Positions 17,284-25,402 of a stretch of 64,000 nt of DNA are shown here, piece after piece. Location: NCBI RefSeq assembly GCF_051513965.1, contig NZ_CP195847.1, positions 62,001-126,000 of the forward strand, read 5' to 3'. Position 1 is the first letter of the stretch. Every line of letters begins with the position of its first letter. The notes below the pieces were generated by a model. It had not been told where the DNA came from. It worked only from the letters and a program-made list of their open reading frames with translations, and did no database searches. Origin of the DNA: Paramicrobacterium sp051513965 (GTDB lineage: Bacteria > Actinomycetota > Actinomycetes > Actinomycetales > Microbacteriaceae). A program made the translations under genes and the position numbers.

Positions 17284-18801
17284 TCAGCGTCGTGGTGCGA
17301 GAAGGCCCCGCATCGGCACGGTCCACAGGTCGTGGCCACGGATGCCCCACTCGGAGAGCAGATGATTGGCGGCGAGGAACCCGGTCGTGGCGGCACGCTC
17401 CATGAGAGCGACCGGGTAGTTGCAGCGGATGCCGTCGCCGGCCAGCAGCAGCCGCGGCCACGGCGTGCGGACGCCGGGGCGCGTGCTCCATCCGGTGGGC
17501 GAGGGGAGAGCGCAATCGTCGCGGATGAGCACCTCACGATGAAGCACCGTGGCCGCCGCGGTCTCCGGGTAGACGGCGTGGAGCTGCGCCTCGAGTTCGG
17601 AGATGAGTCGGGCCGCGGTATCCTCGTCGTCGACAACTGCCGCATCGCAGGCGTACCCGTGGAGTTCGACGACGGACCCGCCGTTCGCGCTCGCCCACCG
17701 CATCGCGCCCGCCTCGAAGCGTTCGAGCACCGAGACGTTGTCGAGGGGGCCGTAGCCGCTCGTGCCGAGGAATGCTGCGCGGCTCTCGTCGACGGGAGCA
17801 TCGAGCCACAGACGCACGACCGTGAACGGCGGGGCGTTCTCCGTTGCGCCCACGGCGTCGCGCCAGGTCTCTCCGCCCGGGGCGGTCATCTCGGCGACCA
17901 GGTGCCGCGTCGCCCGCGGGTCGGTGGCGAGCACCAGAGCGTCAGCGTCGACGTCGCGATGAGCGGTGCGAGCGGTGACCCGGTGGTCCGCGACGGTGAT
18001 GTGCTCGACGGGGGTCTGGGTGGCGAGCTCGACACCCTGGCTCGCCAGGCGCGCGGCGAGCGGACGCCAGAGCGCGGCATCGTAGTCGTCGTCGGGAACG
18101 TCGAACAGCAGCCCCTCGCCCGAGCCGAGGAAGTATGCGTGGAACATTGCGATCAGCTCCCCGGCCGCGAACTCTCTCGGGTCGGCGAAGAACGAGCGCG
18201 CGAAGACCTCGAGCGCAAGGTCTCGCGCATCTGCGGGAAAGCGCAGTCGGTCGAGGAAGTCAGCCGCAGACTCGCCGTCGTACGCGGAGAAGGATGCCGG
18301 AAAGTGAACGCGCAGCAGCTCGAGGCTCGCGTCGAGGTTGACGGAGGCGAGCGAGCGAAGCGTGAATGTCGGGCTGCGCATCACGAACCGAGCGATGCTC
18401 CAGGGAGGTGTGCGCGGAAGGCCCGCGAACGAGTCCGCCATTCCGTTCGAGCGCTGCAGTGGGTAGTCGCCGATGGGGATCAGACTCGCGTCGGCATCCG
18501 CTCGTCTGAGCAGCGCGCGCAGGTTGTAGTACTGCCGGAAGAACGCGTGGAAGCCGCGACTCATCGTGCGTTCGCCCTCGAGCGGCCAGGCCGCGACCCG
18601 CCCGCCGAGGCGATCCGTCGACTCGAGAAGGGTCACACGGATGCCGCGGTCAGCGAGACCGGCCGCGGCCGCGAGCCCCGCGATGCCGCCGCCCACGACG
18701 ATCCCGTGACGCGGCGTGCTCGACCGTGAAGCTCCATCGCGAGCGTGATGCCGCACGGCACGGCGATCACGCCCGGGAAAGCCCTCCCCACGCACGGTCA
18801 C
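17284..18801 (-). CDS. crtU: FAD-dependent carotenoid desaturase/methyltransferase (CrtU-like aryl carotenoid synthase)
   Basis: A 505-residue FAD oxidoreductase. The N-terminal fold is GIVVGGGIAGLAAAAGL followed by ESTDRLGGRVAAWPL. The segment MSRGFHAFFRQYYNLRALLRR and then DYPLQRSNG...DSFAGLPRTPPWS matches my memory of CrtU, which turns beta-rings into aromatic phi-rings (beta-carotene to isorenieratene) by desaturation with methyl migration. The C-terminal LLAGDGIRCNYPVALMERAATTG closes the FAD site. The GTG at 18801 overlaps the crtYd stop (GTGA); GTG 18756 is an alternative start. Its place after the heterodimeric cyclase genes mirrors the Brevibacterium isorenieratene cluster. The alternative is another carotenoid-linked amine-oxidase family enzyme. 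Confidence 0.78.
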   Translation of the reverse strand: MTVRGEGFPGRDRRAVRHHARDGASRSSTPRHGIVVGGGIAGLAAAAGLADRGIRVTLLESTDRLGGRVAAWPLEGERTMSRGFHAFFRQYYNLRALLRRADADASLIPIGDYPLQRSNGMADSFAGLPRTPPWSIARFVMRSPTFTLRSLASVNLDASLELLRVHFPASFSAYDGESAADFLDRLRFPADARDLALEVFARSFFADPREFAAGELIAMFHAYFLGSGEGLLFDVPDDDYDAALWRPLAARLASQGVELATQTPVEHITVADHRVTARTAHRDVDADALVLATDPRATRHLVAEMTAPGGETWRDAVGATENAPPFTVVRLWLDAPVDESRAAFLGTSGYGPLDNVSVLERFEAGAMRWASANGGSVVELHGYACDAAVVDDEDTAARLISELEAQLHAVYPETAAATVLHREVLIRDDCALPSPTGWSTRPGVRTPWPRLLLAGDGIRCNYPVALMERAATTGFLAANHLLSEWGIRGHDLWTVPMRGLLAPRR

Positions 18802-19127
18802 GACTGCGCCTTCCGGCGGCGCGCACTCCGGCGCTCGGCGAGCTTCCACAGAACGATCGTGAGCGTGACCATCGCGAACCCGAACCCGAAGTCCTCGATC
18901 GGGATGTCCCACGGAAATCTCACACCGGAGAACTCCGCGCGGTCGTACAGCACGATGGGTGCGCTGAGCTTCGTGAGCCATCCATCGACGAGCACCTGGA
19001 ACCCGAAGACGATCAGCATCGCGAGCCAGTACTGCAGCGAGCGGAAGATGCCCGTCCGCGCCCAGAGCAGCTCGGCGAGCACGACCGCGACCATGCCGAT
19101 GAGCGTCAGCACCGTGTACTCAGGCAC
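18798..19127 (-). CDS. crtYd: lycopene cyclase subunit (CrtYd type)
   Basis: A 109-residue membrane protein with three hydrophobic helices, one half of the heterodimeric lycopene cyclase found in actinobacteria. The lycopene cyclase domain motif PxE(D/E) is IPIEDFGFGF near residue 75, with preceding WLTKLSAPIVLYDRAEF and PWD. It needs the partner encoded just upstream. The GTG at 19127 follows AGAGGTGA and overlaps the crtYc stop by eight bases; GTG 19136 is the alternative. Whether it makes beta- or epsilon/gamma-rings cannot be read directly. The crtU neighbour and the absence of an elongase (crtEb) favour beta. Confidence 0.88.
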   Translation of the reverse strand: MPEYTVLTLIGMVAVVLAELLWARTGIFRSLQYWLAMLIVFGFQVLVDGWLTKLSAPIVLYDRAEFSGVRFPWDIPIEDFGFGFAMVTLTIVLWKLAERRSARRRKAQS

Positions 19128-19551
19128 GACGATCACCTCTGTCGAGCATCCTCTTGCGCCCAGAGCTGCCCTCGTGCTCTTCAGCACCCTCGCCGCGCAC
19201 GAGCCCTTCCGGCCAGCGGAAGCGCAGCGGACCTCGACCCTGCGCCAGCCGCAGCACCTTGCCGACCGCCTCATAGGTGAGCAGTCCGCACAGCGGAATC
19301 ACCGCGAAGAACACGAGCTCCTCGAGGGGAATCACGCCCAGGTGGATGCCCGAGATGAACGCCCCGTTGTAGTCCCAGTGCTCGCGCGCGATGCCCAGAA
19401 GATCCCACAACGCGAAGATCACGAACGTGGGTGCGAGCGTGAGAAACAGCTTGCGCGGGCTGCGATAGACCCGCACGCCGATGAGCAGCTCGAGGGGGAG
19501 GGTGATCAGAACACAGCCCGCCATCAGTATCAGATACTGCGCGTGTTGCAT
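19120..19551 (-). CDS. crtYc: lycopene cyclase subunit (CrtYc type)
   Basis: A 143-residue membrane protein, the other half of the heterodimeric lycopene cyclase. It has three hydrophobic segments with the PxEE motif at GVIPLEELVFFAVIPLCGLLTYE, plus ALWDLLGIAREHWDYN, typical of this family (the W-D/H-W-x-Y/F region before PLEE). A polar, basic C-terminal tail of ~35 residues ends in the overlap with crtYd. It is the first gene of the minus-strand crtYc-crtYd-crtU unit; its ATG is 73 bases from the divergent P450 start. Confidence 0.9.
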   Translation of the reverse strand: MQHAQYLILMAGCVLITLPLELLIGVRVYRSPRKLFLTLAPTFVIFALWDLLGIAREHWDYNGAFISGIHLGVIPLEELVFFAVIPLCGLLTYEAVGKVLRLAQGRGPLRFRWPEGLVRGEGAEEHEGSSGRKRMLDRGDRRA

Positions 19552-19624
19552 AGCGTCTGCCCTCTCGTTCCGTTACGGGGAGCGTCCGAATAACATTAGG
19601 CACAAGGCGAGAGGGTTCGCATCC
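19552..19624. promoter_or_regulatory. divergent crt/P450 promoter region
   Basis: These 73 bases separate the starts of crtYc (minus) and the P450 (plus), so both promoters must lie here or overlap the genes. An AT-rich spot at 19589-19598 (AATAACATTA) offers overlapping -10-like hexamers on both strands (TAACAT plus, TAATGT minus). CCGTTACGG nearby is a short hyphenated palindrome. GAGAGGG ahead of the P450 ATG is its ribosome-binding site. No known light- or B12-responsive operator was recognised. Confidence 0.4.
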
Positions 19625-20902
19625 ATGCCAGAGAGATTCAGCCATCGCCGGGTGGTCCCGCCGGGCGAGTCCACGGGACTCTCTGCCCATGACGACCGGC
19701 GCGAGCGCCAGTGCACGCGTGCCGACGCCGAGGGTGAACAGGTGGATGCCGTGCGGCGCGAGCTCCTCGGCGACAGCGTGGTCTGGCGCATCCGCTCCTA
19801 TGACGCCGCGAAGCAGGTTCTTCGGGCATCCCGCGAGACGACACAGGCCGGTTTCACCGCAGAGGCGATTCCGCAGGGGCCGTTCCGGCACCGCCCAATC
19901 CTCATCTCCGACGGCCCGACCCACGACGAGCAGCGTCGCAAGGTCGGGCGGTTCTTCGCCCCGAAAGTCGTCGAGCGTCGCTACACCGACCACATGCACG
20001 AGTGCGCCGAGCGACTGCTCGATGCCGCTCGTCGTGACGGACTCGTGCATCTCGACCACCTGGCGCTGCGCTACTCCGTCGAAGTGACCAGGCGCGCAGT
20101 CGGGCTCGAGCACTCATCGGTCGAGGGTATGTCCCGGCGGCTTGAGGGGTTCTTCCGGCAGCCGCCGCACGACATCACCCGCGCGGGTCTCGGCCGGACG
20201 CGCCGTCAGTGGATGTCCGCCGCCTGGAACGCCCTCGTGCCGATCGCGCGCTTCTGGCTCGCCGACGTGCGCCCTGCGGTCAGGGCCAACCGTCGCAACC
20301 CCGGCGAGAACGTCATCAGCCACCTGATCGCCGAGGGCTACGGCATGACCGACATCGTGATCGAGTGCATGACCTACGGCACCGCCGGCATGGTCACCAC
20401 GCGGGAGTTCATCGCGATGGCGTGCTGGCATCTGCTTGAGGACGACGGGCTTCGCGAGCGCTACGAGCAGAGCGATCGCGCGGGCAGAATGTCGATTCTC
20501 ACAGAGCTGATCCGTCTGGAGCCGGTCGTCGGGCATCTTCTCCGGCGCGTGCGCGAGCCGGTCACGATCATCGACCATGACCGTGAGTGGATGCTCGAGC
20601 CCGGCGATCTCGTCGACATCCTCGTGCGCGACACGAACGCTGACCCGGATGCGTTCGGTGCCGGCGCGCTCGCCGCCTGCCCGCACCGCGAGAGAGCTGA
20701 TGGTGTGGATGCCGCGGGCATGAGCTTCAGCGACGGCGGCCATGCCTGCCCCGGCCGCGCTCTCGCGCTGACGGAGACCGAAGTGCTCGTGAGCGAGCTG
20801 CTGCGCCGCGATGCCCGGCTCGTGCGCGCGCCCGACCTCGGCTGGGAGAACCTCGTCACCGGCTACACGCTCCGCGGGATGCAGCTGCGGCTCCCTTCAT
20901 GA
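19625..20902 (+). CDS. cytochrome P450
   Basis: A 425-residue soluble bacterial P450. The haem-ligand signature is FSDGGHACPG (F-x-x-G-x-x-x-C-x-G, Cys375), the ExxR is ELIRLEP, and the I-helix oxygen-activation motif is GTAGMVTTREF. The early C-helix segment GPTHDEQRRKVGRFFAP is also typical. Starting from the ATG at 19625, it is divergent from crtYc with only 73 bases between. Position suggests it hydroxylates the carotenoid made by the adjacent cluster: Brevibacterium aryl carotenoids carry 3-hydroxy groups, and a P450 has been implicated there. Its redox partners are not encoded in this window. Confidence 0.9.
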   Translation: MPERFSHRRVVPPGESTGLSAHDDRRERQCTRADAEGEQVDAVRRELLGDSVVWRIRSYDAAKQVLRASRETTQAGFTAEAIPQGPFRHRPILISDGPTHDEQRRKVGRFFAPKVVERRYTDHMHECAERLLDAARRDGLVHLDHLALRYSVEVTRRAVGLEHSSVEGMSRRLEGFFRQPPHDITRAGLGRTRRQWMSAAWNALVPIARFWLADVRPAVRANRRNPGENVISHLIAEGYGMTDIVIECMTYGTAGMVTTREFIAMACWHLLEDDGLRERYEQSDRAGRMSILTELIRLEPVVGHLLRRVREPVTIIDHDREWMLEPGDLVDILVRDTNADPDAFGAGALAACPHRERADGVDAAGMSFSDGGHACPGRALALTETEVLVSELLRRDARLVRAPDLGWENLVTGYTLRGMQLRLPS

Positions 20903-20912
20903 TTCCCGCAGT

Positions 20913-20990
20913 GAATGCGCGCTCAGAGGAAGAACGCGCATTCAGAGGAAGAGGATGCATTCTGAGATCGAGAGCGCATTCAAAGGAATA
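20913..20990. repeat. short direct and inverted repeats downstream of the P450
   Basis: The 167-base gap between the P450 and the DUF1684 gene holds near-copies of GCGCATTCAGAGGAAGA: 20919-20933 (lacking AT), 20936-20952 and 20974-20990 (AAAGGAATA variant), with a diverged version between (GATGCATTCTGAG). GAATGCGCG (20913-20921) and CGCGCATTC (20935-20943) form a perfect 9-bp stem with a 13-base loop. It may be a terminator-like structure or an iterated protein-binding site. Confidence 0.55.
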
Positions 20991-21069
20991 CATCGCTCCC
21001 GCGTCATGTTGCGATCAATGACGCCGCGTCTCGCGGCGCAGTTCTCCGCGACCGATAATCGAAGGCGTC

Positions 21070-21837
21070 ATGACCACACACACCGAACGCGCTGTCGAAC
21101 GCGCTGTCGCCAGCAGCCCCGCCACGTCGCATGCTGCGTGGCATGACGAGCGACTGCGCGCGGTGACCGCGCCGACGGGCAACCTCGCTCTCATCGAGAC
21201 GCGTTGGCTCCCCGCGGGTGAGCGACCGGATCTTCCTGGGGAGCGCGCCGCCGCCCCGGCATCCGTCACCGTCACCTCGCTCAAGCGCAGGAACATCGAG
21301 ACCGGCGACGACGAATACGGCCTACGGCTGTGGGATGCCGAATCGCCGGCGATCCGCGCGTTCGACGGCATCGATACGTTCGACTACGACCCGGCGTGGG
21401 TCATCGAGGCCACGTTCACGCCCGTCGCCGCCGACCGCACGGTGCCGTTCGAGCACATCCGCGACAACGGCGGAACCCGCGACCTGGTGGTTCCGGGAGA
21501 CATCACGTTCACTCTCGACGGAGAGACGCACACGTTCGCGGCGTTCGACGACGGCGGTGTGCTGCTGCTCGTGTTCGGCGACGCGACGAACGGTCGCGAC
21601 GACGAGAGCGGAACCTACGGCGCCGGTCGCTTCCTGTTCGTGCAGCGCGCAGAGCACAGCGCAGACACCGACGCCGGCACGGTGATCCTCGATTTCAACC
21701 GCGCCTTCGTGCCGCCGTGTGGCTTCTCGGCGCAGTACAACTGTCCGATGCCGCCACCGCAGAACCGCTTCAGCGTGCCCGTGACGGCGGGCGAGAAGCG
21801 GGTGCGGTTCGGCGGCGGATTCGACATCTACGGCTGA
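21070..21837 (+). CDS. DUF1684 domain-containing protein
   Basis: A 255-residue soluble beta-rich protein. The family signature is at the C-terminus: ILDFNRAFVPPCGFSAQYNCPMPPPQNRFSVPVTAGEKRV (D-F-N-x-A, then two Cys and a PPPxNR stretch). Function is not established for the family. No signal peptide is seen. It stands alone between the P450 and the peptide ABC importer and reads in the same direction, but 100 bases separate it from the importer, so co-transcription is uncertain. Confidence 0.85.
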   Translation: MTTHTERAVERAVASSPATSHAAWHDERLRAVTAPTGNLALIETRWLPAGERPDLPGERAAAPASVTVTSLKRRNIETGDDEYGLRLWDAESPAIRAFDGIDTFDYDPAWVIEATFTPVAADRTVPFEHIRDNGGTRDLVVPGDITFTLDGETHTFAAFDDGGVLLLVFGDATNGRDDESGTYGAGRFLFVQRAEHSADTDAGTVILDFNRAFVPPCGFSAQYNCPMPPPQNRFSVPVTAGEKRVRFGGGFDIYG

Positions 21838-21937
21838 TGAGCGTCGCACCCGCGGCATCCTCGCGGGTTCGCCGCGTGCAGCAGCATCCTCAGTATCTCT
21901 CTCACCCCAACACCGTGACCATGTCCAGGAGACCTCA

Positions 21938-23431
21938 GTGAAACGCATCCTCACTCTCACCGCAGCAGCGGCCGTCGGCGCCCTCGTGCTCGCCGGCTGC
22001 TCGACCGGTGGCGACGCAGACTCGGGCGGCGCCGACGCCACGATCAACATCGGCTCGCTCTACGAACCGCAGAACCTCAGCAACACCGGCGGCGGAGGGC
22101 AGGGCGTCACCGAGGCGCTGAGCGGCAACGTCTACGAGGGGCTGTACAAGCTCACCGACGAGGGCGAGGTCGAGCCGCTTCTCGCCGCCGACGACGAGGT
22201 GAGCGACGACGGTCTCACCTACACGATCACGCTGCGCGACGACGTCGAGTTCCATTCGGGTGACCTCCTGACCTCTGCCGACGTGAAGTCGAGCATCGAG
22301 GCTGTCACCGCTGAAGACTCTCAGTCGGCTCGCAAGTCGAGCTTCGACGTGATCTCATCGATCGAGACGCCCGACGACAGCACGGTCGTGTTCACGCTGA
22401 GCCAGCGCTCCATCTCGTTCATTTACAACCTCAGCTACGTCTGGATCGTGAACGACGAAGCGACCGACCTCACGAAGAGCGAAGACGGCACCGGCCCGTA
22501 CACCCTCGACGAGTGGAAGCGCGGCAGCACCCTGAGCCTCACCCGGTGGGACGACTACTGGGGCGATGCCGCTACGAACGCCGAGGTCGTCTTCCACTAC
22601 TACACCGACGCGACCGCGCAGAACAATGCACTCATCAGCGGGCAGATCGACCTCATCACGAGCGTTCAGAGCCCCGACGCGCTGAGCCAGTTCGACGGCA
22701 ACGACGACTACGTGGTCACCGACGGCTCGTCGACCACCAAGGAGCTCCTCGCGTTCAACGACCGCGTCGAGCCCTTCGACGATCCGCTCGTTCGCAAGGC
22801 GGTCTACTCCGCGATCGACCGCGAGAAGCTGCTGAACTCCATCTGGGGCGACTACGGGCAGCTCATCGGCTCGATGGTGCCGCCCACCGACCCCTGGTAC
22901 GAGGACCTCACCGACGTGAACCCGTACGACGTGGACCTCGCGAAGGACCAGCTCGCCGAGGCAGGCTACCCCGACGGATTCAGCTTCACGCTCGACACCC
23001 CGAGCTACGACCCGCACCCCGCCGTGGCGGAATTCGTGCAGTCCGAGCTGAAGAAGGTCGGCATCACCGTGAAGATCAACACCATCACGGCGGACGAGTG
23101 GTACACCAAGGTCTTCCAGGACCGCGACTTCGAAGCGACCCTGCAGGAGCACGTGAACGACCGCGACGTGGTCTGGTACGGAAACCCCGACTTCTACTGG
23201 GGCTACGACAACGCGGACGTCCAGAAGTGGGTGGCCGAGGCCGAACAGGCGAAGACGATCGACGAGCAGACCGCACTGCTCACCAAGGTGAACGAGAAGA
23301 TCGCCGAGGATGCCGCGAGCGCGTGGCTGTACCTCTACCCGCAGATCGTGGTCGCCGCGAGCGGCGTCTCGGGTTACCCGGTGAACGGCCTGAACTCGCA
23401 GTTCTACGCGTACGACATCGTCAAGAAGTAG
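21938..23431 (+). CDS. ABC transporter substrate-binding lipoprotein (peptide/nickel/opine family 5)
   Basis: A 497-residue extracellular solute-binding protein. The N-terminus has a signal sequence and a lipobox (VLAGC, Cys about residue 22), so it is membrane-anchored outside the cell. The family 5 layout is visible: GLYKLTDEGEVEPLLAADDEV, the YTITLRDDVEFHSGD segment, RKAVYSAIDREKL, and a C-terminal NPDFYWGYDN ligand-region. The ligand is probably a di-/oligopeptide or related compound. The GTG start follows AGGAG. The gene ends in front of a strong hairpin, then the permease genes follow. Confidence 0.92.
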   Translation: MKRILTLTAAAAVGALVLAGCSTGGDADSGGADATINIGSLYEPQNLSNTGGGGQGVTEALSGNVYEGLYKLTDEGEVEPLLAADDEVSDDGLTYTITLRDDVEFHSGDLLTSADVKSSIEAVTAEDSQSARKSSFDVISSIETPDDSTVVFTLSQRSISFIYNLSYVWIVNDEATDLTKSEDGTGPYTLDEWKRGSTLSLTRWDDYWGDAATNAEVVFHYYTDATAQNNALISGQIDLITSVQSPDALSQFDGNDDYVVTDGSSTTKELLAFNDRVEPFDDPLVRKAVYSAIDREKLLNSIWGDYGQLIGSMVPPTDPWYEDLTDVNPYDVDLAKDQLAEAGYPDGFSFTLDTPSYDPHPAVAEFVQSELKKVGITVKINTITADEWYTKVFQDRDFEATLQEHVNDRDVVWYGNPDFYWGYDNADVQKWVAEAEQAKTIDEQTALLTKVNEKIAEDAASAWLYLYPQIVVAASGVSGYPVNGLNSQFYAYDIVKK

Positions 23432-23435
23432 ACGA

Positions 23436-23470
23436 GTGGATGCCGCGGGGCGTCGCCCCGCGGCATCCAC
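23436..23470 (+). terminator. strong intercistronic hairpin after the peptide-binding protein gene
   Basis: A perfect 16-bp stem (GTGGATGCCGCGGGGC at 23436-23451 pairing with 23455-23470) with a 3-base loop, immediately after the binding-protein stop. No T-tract follows. It may act as a partial terminator or as a 3'-end stabiliser, making the binding protein more abundant than the downstream membrane subunits. Confidence 0.7.
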
Positions 23471-23504
23471 CACCTGACCGTCCTGCGACTAACCTGAAAT
23501 ACTC

Positions 23505-24467
23505 ATGCTCGTCTACCTGATCCGCCGGTTCGCGTTCCTGGTGCTGTCGCTCGTCGTCGCCCTGGTCGTGATCTTCGTGCTGCTGCGGCTGCTGCCGGGG
23601 GACCCCGCGAACGCGCTGCTCTCCGTGAATGCGACGCCGGAGCAGATCGCCGCGGCACGGGCACAGGTGGGCAGCGACAAGCCCCTCGCGCAGCAGTTCG
23701 CACTGTGGGCGGGTGACATGCTGCGGTTCGACCTCGGGGAGTCGTACATCAGCTCGCTTCCGGTGCTGCCGGAGGTGACCGCGCGACTGCAGGTGACGCT
23801 TCCCCTGACGATCCTCGCGTTCGTGCTGGCGCTCGCCGTGTCCCTCGTGGCCGGTGTCGCCGCGGCCGTCGGGGCGGACCGCTGGTACGGCACGCTGCTC
23901 TCCGGCTTCGCGCAGCTGGGCATCGCGATTCCGGTCTTCTGGGTCGGCATCATCCTGGTGTGGATCTTCGCCCTCTCCGCCGGTGTGCTGCCCGCGGGCG
24001 GCTTTCCGCGCAACGATTGGGAAGACCCCGCCGACGCGCTCACCTCGCTCACGCTTCCCGTCATCACGATCGCGATTGTGATGAGCGCGTCGCTCACACG
24101 CTACGTCCGCTCGGCCACGCTCGACGTGCTGGGCAGCGGGTATCTCCGCACCGCGCGCGCCGGGGGAGCGAGCCTCGCGGGGGCGCTGTGGCGGCACGGG
24201 CTGCGCAACGGCTCGGTTCCGGTCATCGCCATTCTCGGCATCGAACTCTCGACGACCCTGCTGGGAGCCGTCGTGGTCGAGAGCGTCTTCAGCCTTCCCG
24301 GTCTCGGCAGCATGCTGCTGGAGGCCATTGCCCAGCACGACTACCCGAACATCCAGGGCGTCCTCGTGGTCAGCACACTGTTCGTGCTGCTCGTGGGCTT
24401 CGCCGCAGACATCGTGCAGCGCCTGGTCGACCCGCGCCTGCGCCAGACCCTCTCGGGGAACCGATGA
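23505..24467 (+). CDS. ABC transporter permease (DppB/OppB type)
   Basis: A 320-residue inner-membrane subunit of the peptide-type importer, with six hydrophobic segments. N-terminal YLIRRFAFLVLSLVVALVVIFVLLRLLPGDP is the standard DppB start. The cytoplasmic EAA-type loop is RTARAGGASLAGALWRHGLRNG, which docks with the ATPases. FSLPGLGSMLLEAIAQHDYPNIQG is conserved in this family. The ribosome-binding site is poor. Its stop overlaps the next gene (ATGA). Confidence 0.94.
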   Translation: MLVYLIRRFAFLVLSLVVALVVIFVLLRLLPGDPANALLSVNATPEQIAAARAQVGSDKPLAQQFALWAGDMLRFDLGESYISSLPVLPEVTARLQVTLPLTILAFVLALAVSLVAGVAAAVGADRWYGTLLSGFAQLGIAIPVFWVGIILVWIFALSAGVLPAGGFPRNDWEDPADALTSLTLPVITIAIVMSASLTRYVRSATLDVLGSGYLRTARAGGASLAGALWRHGLRNGSVPVIAILGIELSTTLLGAVVVESVFSLPGLGSMLLEAIAQHDYPNIQGVLVVSTLFVLLVGFAADIVQRLVDPRLRQTLSGNR

Positions 24468-24491
24468 GCAACAGGGAACCGATGAGCGATA
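24456..24491. repeat. 18-bp tandem duplication over the start of the second permease gene
   Basis: Two adjacent 18-base units, GGGAACCGATGAGCAACA (24456-24473) and GGGAACCGATGAGCGATA (24474-24491), match at 16 of 18 positions. Each carries an in-frame ATG (24464 and 24482) with the same upstream sequence. The result is two equivalent starts that differ by six residues; only the first is coupled to the upstream stop. Confidence 0.8.
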
Positions 24492-25402
24492 GCGTGCCGA
24501 CGACGGGCACAGCTGTTCCAGGCACAACGGCCCAGGATGCCGCCGGGACCCACGATGCTTCCGGGGCCGCCGCCCGCTCCGGGCGACGCACGCAGCGCCG
24601 ACGGGTCACGCTCGTCGTGGGCGTGGTGCTGACGGCATCCGTGGTTCTTCTCGCCCTCGTCTCGCTGTTCTGGCTGCCGTACACGCAGCAGGACACCAGC
24701 GGAACCCGCCTCGAGGGCCCGACCGGCGCGCACTGGCTCGGCACCGACAAGCTGGGCCGCGACCTCATGACGCAGCTCATGATCGGCGCGCGCATCGCTC
24801 TGGCGGTGGGTGCGGGCTCTGTCGCGATCGCCGCGGTGCTCGGCATCGTCATCGGGCTCGTCGCCGCGTTCGCCTGGCCCTGGCTCGACGATACGCTCTC
24901 GGCGGCGCTCGACGTGATCATCGCGTTCCCGGTGCTGCTGCTCGCGATGCTCGTGGTCGCGGTGCAGGGCGCGTCGCTGTGGTCGGCGATCCTGGCGATC
25001 GGGCTCGCGCAGTCCGCGGTCGTGGCTCGTCTTGTGCGGGTGCTCGCACGGCGCGTTTTGGGTGAGCAGTTCGTGACGGCCTCGCGCACGAGCGGCACGC
25101 GGTGGCCCGGCATTGTCACAGGTCACGTGCTGCCGAACATCGCGCCCATGCTGGGAGTGAACCTCGCTCTGCAGTTCGGAATCGCGGTGCTCGCCGAGGC
25201 GAGCCTGTCGTATTTGGGGCTCGGAGCGCCGCCGCCCAACGCCTCATGGGGCAGGATGCTTCAAGAAGCTCAGGGCACCGTGCTCACCGCCCCCGTCGGC
25301 GCGATCGCGCCGGGCGTCGCACTCGTCGTGCTGGTGCTCGGCGTCAACTTCATCGCCGACGGATTACGCGATGTCGCCGATCCGACGAGGAGGCGCGCAT
25401 GA
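24464..25402 (+). CDS. ABC transporter permease (DppC/OppC type)
   Basis: A 312-residue inner-membrane subunit. After a ~45-residue polar N-terminus (Thr/Ala/Gly-rich, ending in RSGRRTQRRR) come six hydrophobic segments. HWLGTDKLGRDLMTQLMIGARIAL is the diagnostic DppC motif. The cytoplasmic coupling loop includes FVTASRTSGTRWPGIVTGHVLPNI, and EASLSYLGLGAPPPNASWG follows. ATG 24464 overlaps the upstream stop; an equivalent ATG at 24482 exists because of a local duplication. The stop overlaps the following ATPase gene. Confidence 0.94.
   Translation: MSNREPMSDSVPTTGTAVPGTTAQDAAGTHDASGAAARSGRRTQRRRVTLVVGVVLTASVVLLALVSLFWLPYTQQDTSGTRLEGPTGAHWLGTDKLGRDLMTQLMIGARIALAVGAGSVAIAAVLGIVIGLVAAFAWPWLDDTLSAALDVIIAFPVLLLAMLVVAVQGASLWSAILAIGLAQSAVVARLVRVLARRVLGEQFVTASRTSGTRWPGIVTGHVLPNIAPMLGVNLALQFGIAVLAEASLSYLGLGAPPPNASWGRMLQEAQGTVLTAPVGAIAPGVALVVLVLGVNFIADGLRDVADPTRRRA

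Noticed and set aside
13432..20902. C50 carotenoid (decaprenoxanthin or sarcinaxanthin) pathway
   Set aside because: This route is common in the family but requires a lycopene elongase of the UbiA type, and no such gene is present in or around the cluster; a CrtU-like gene is present instead.
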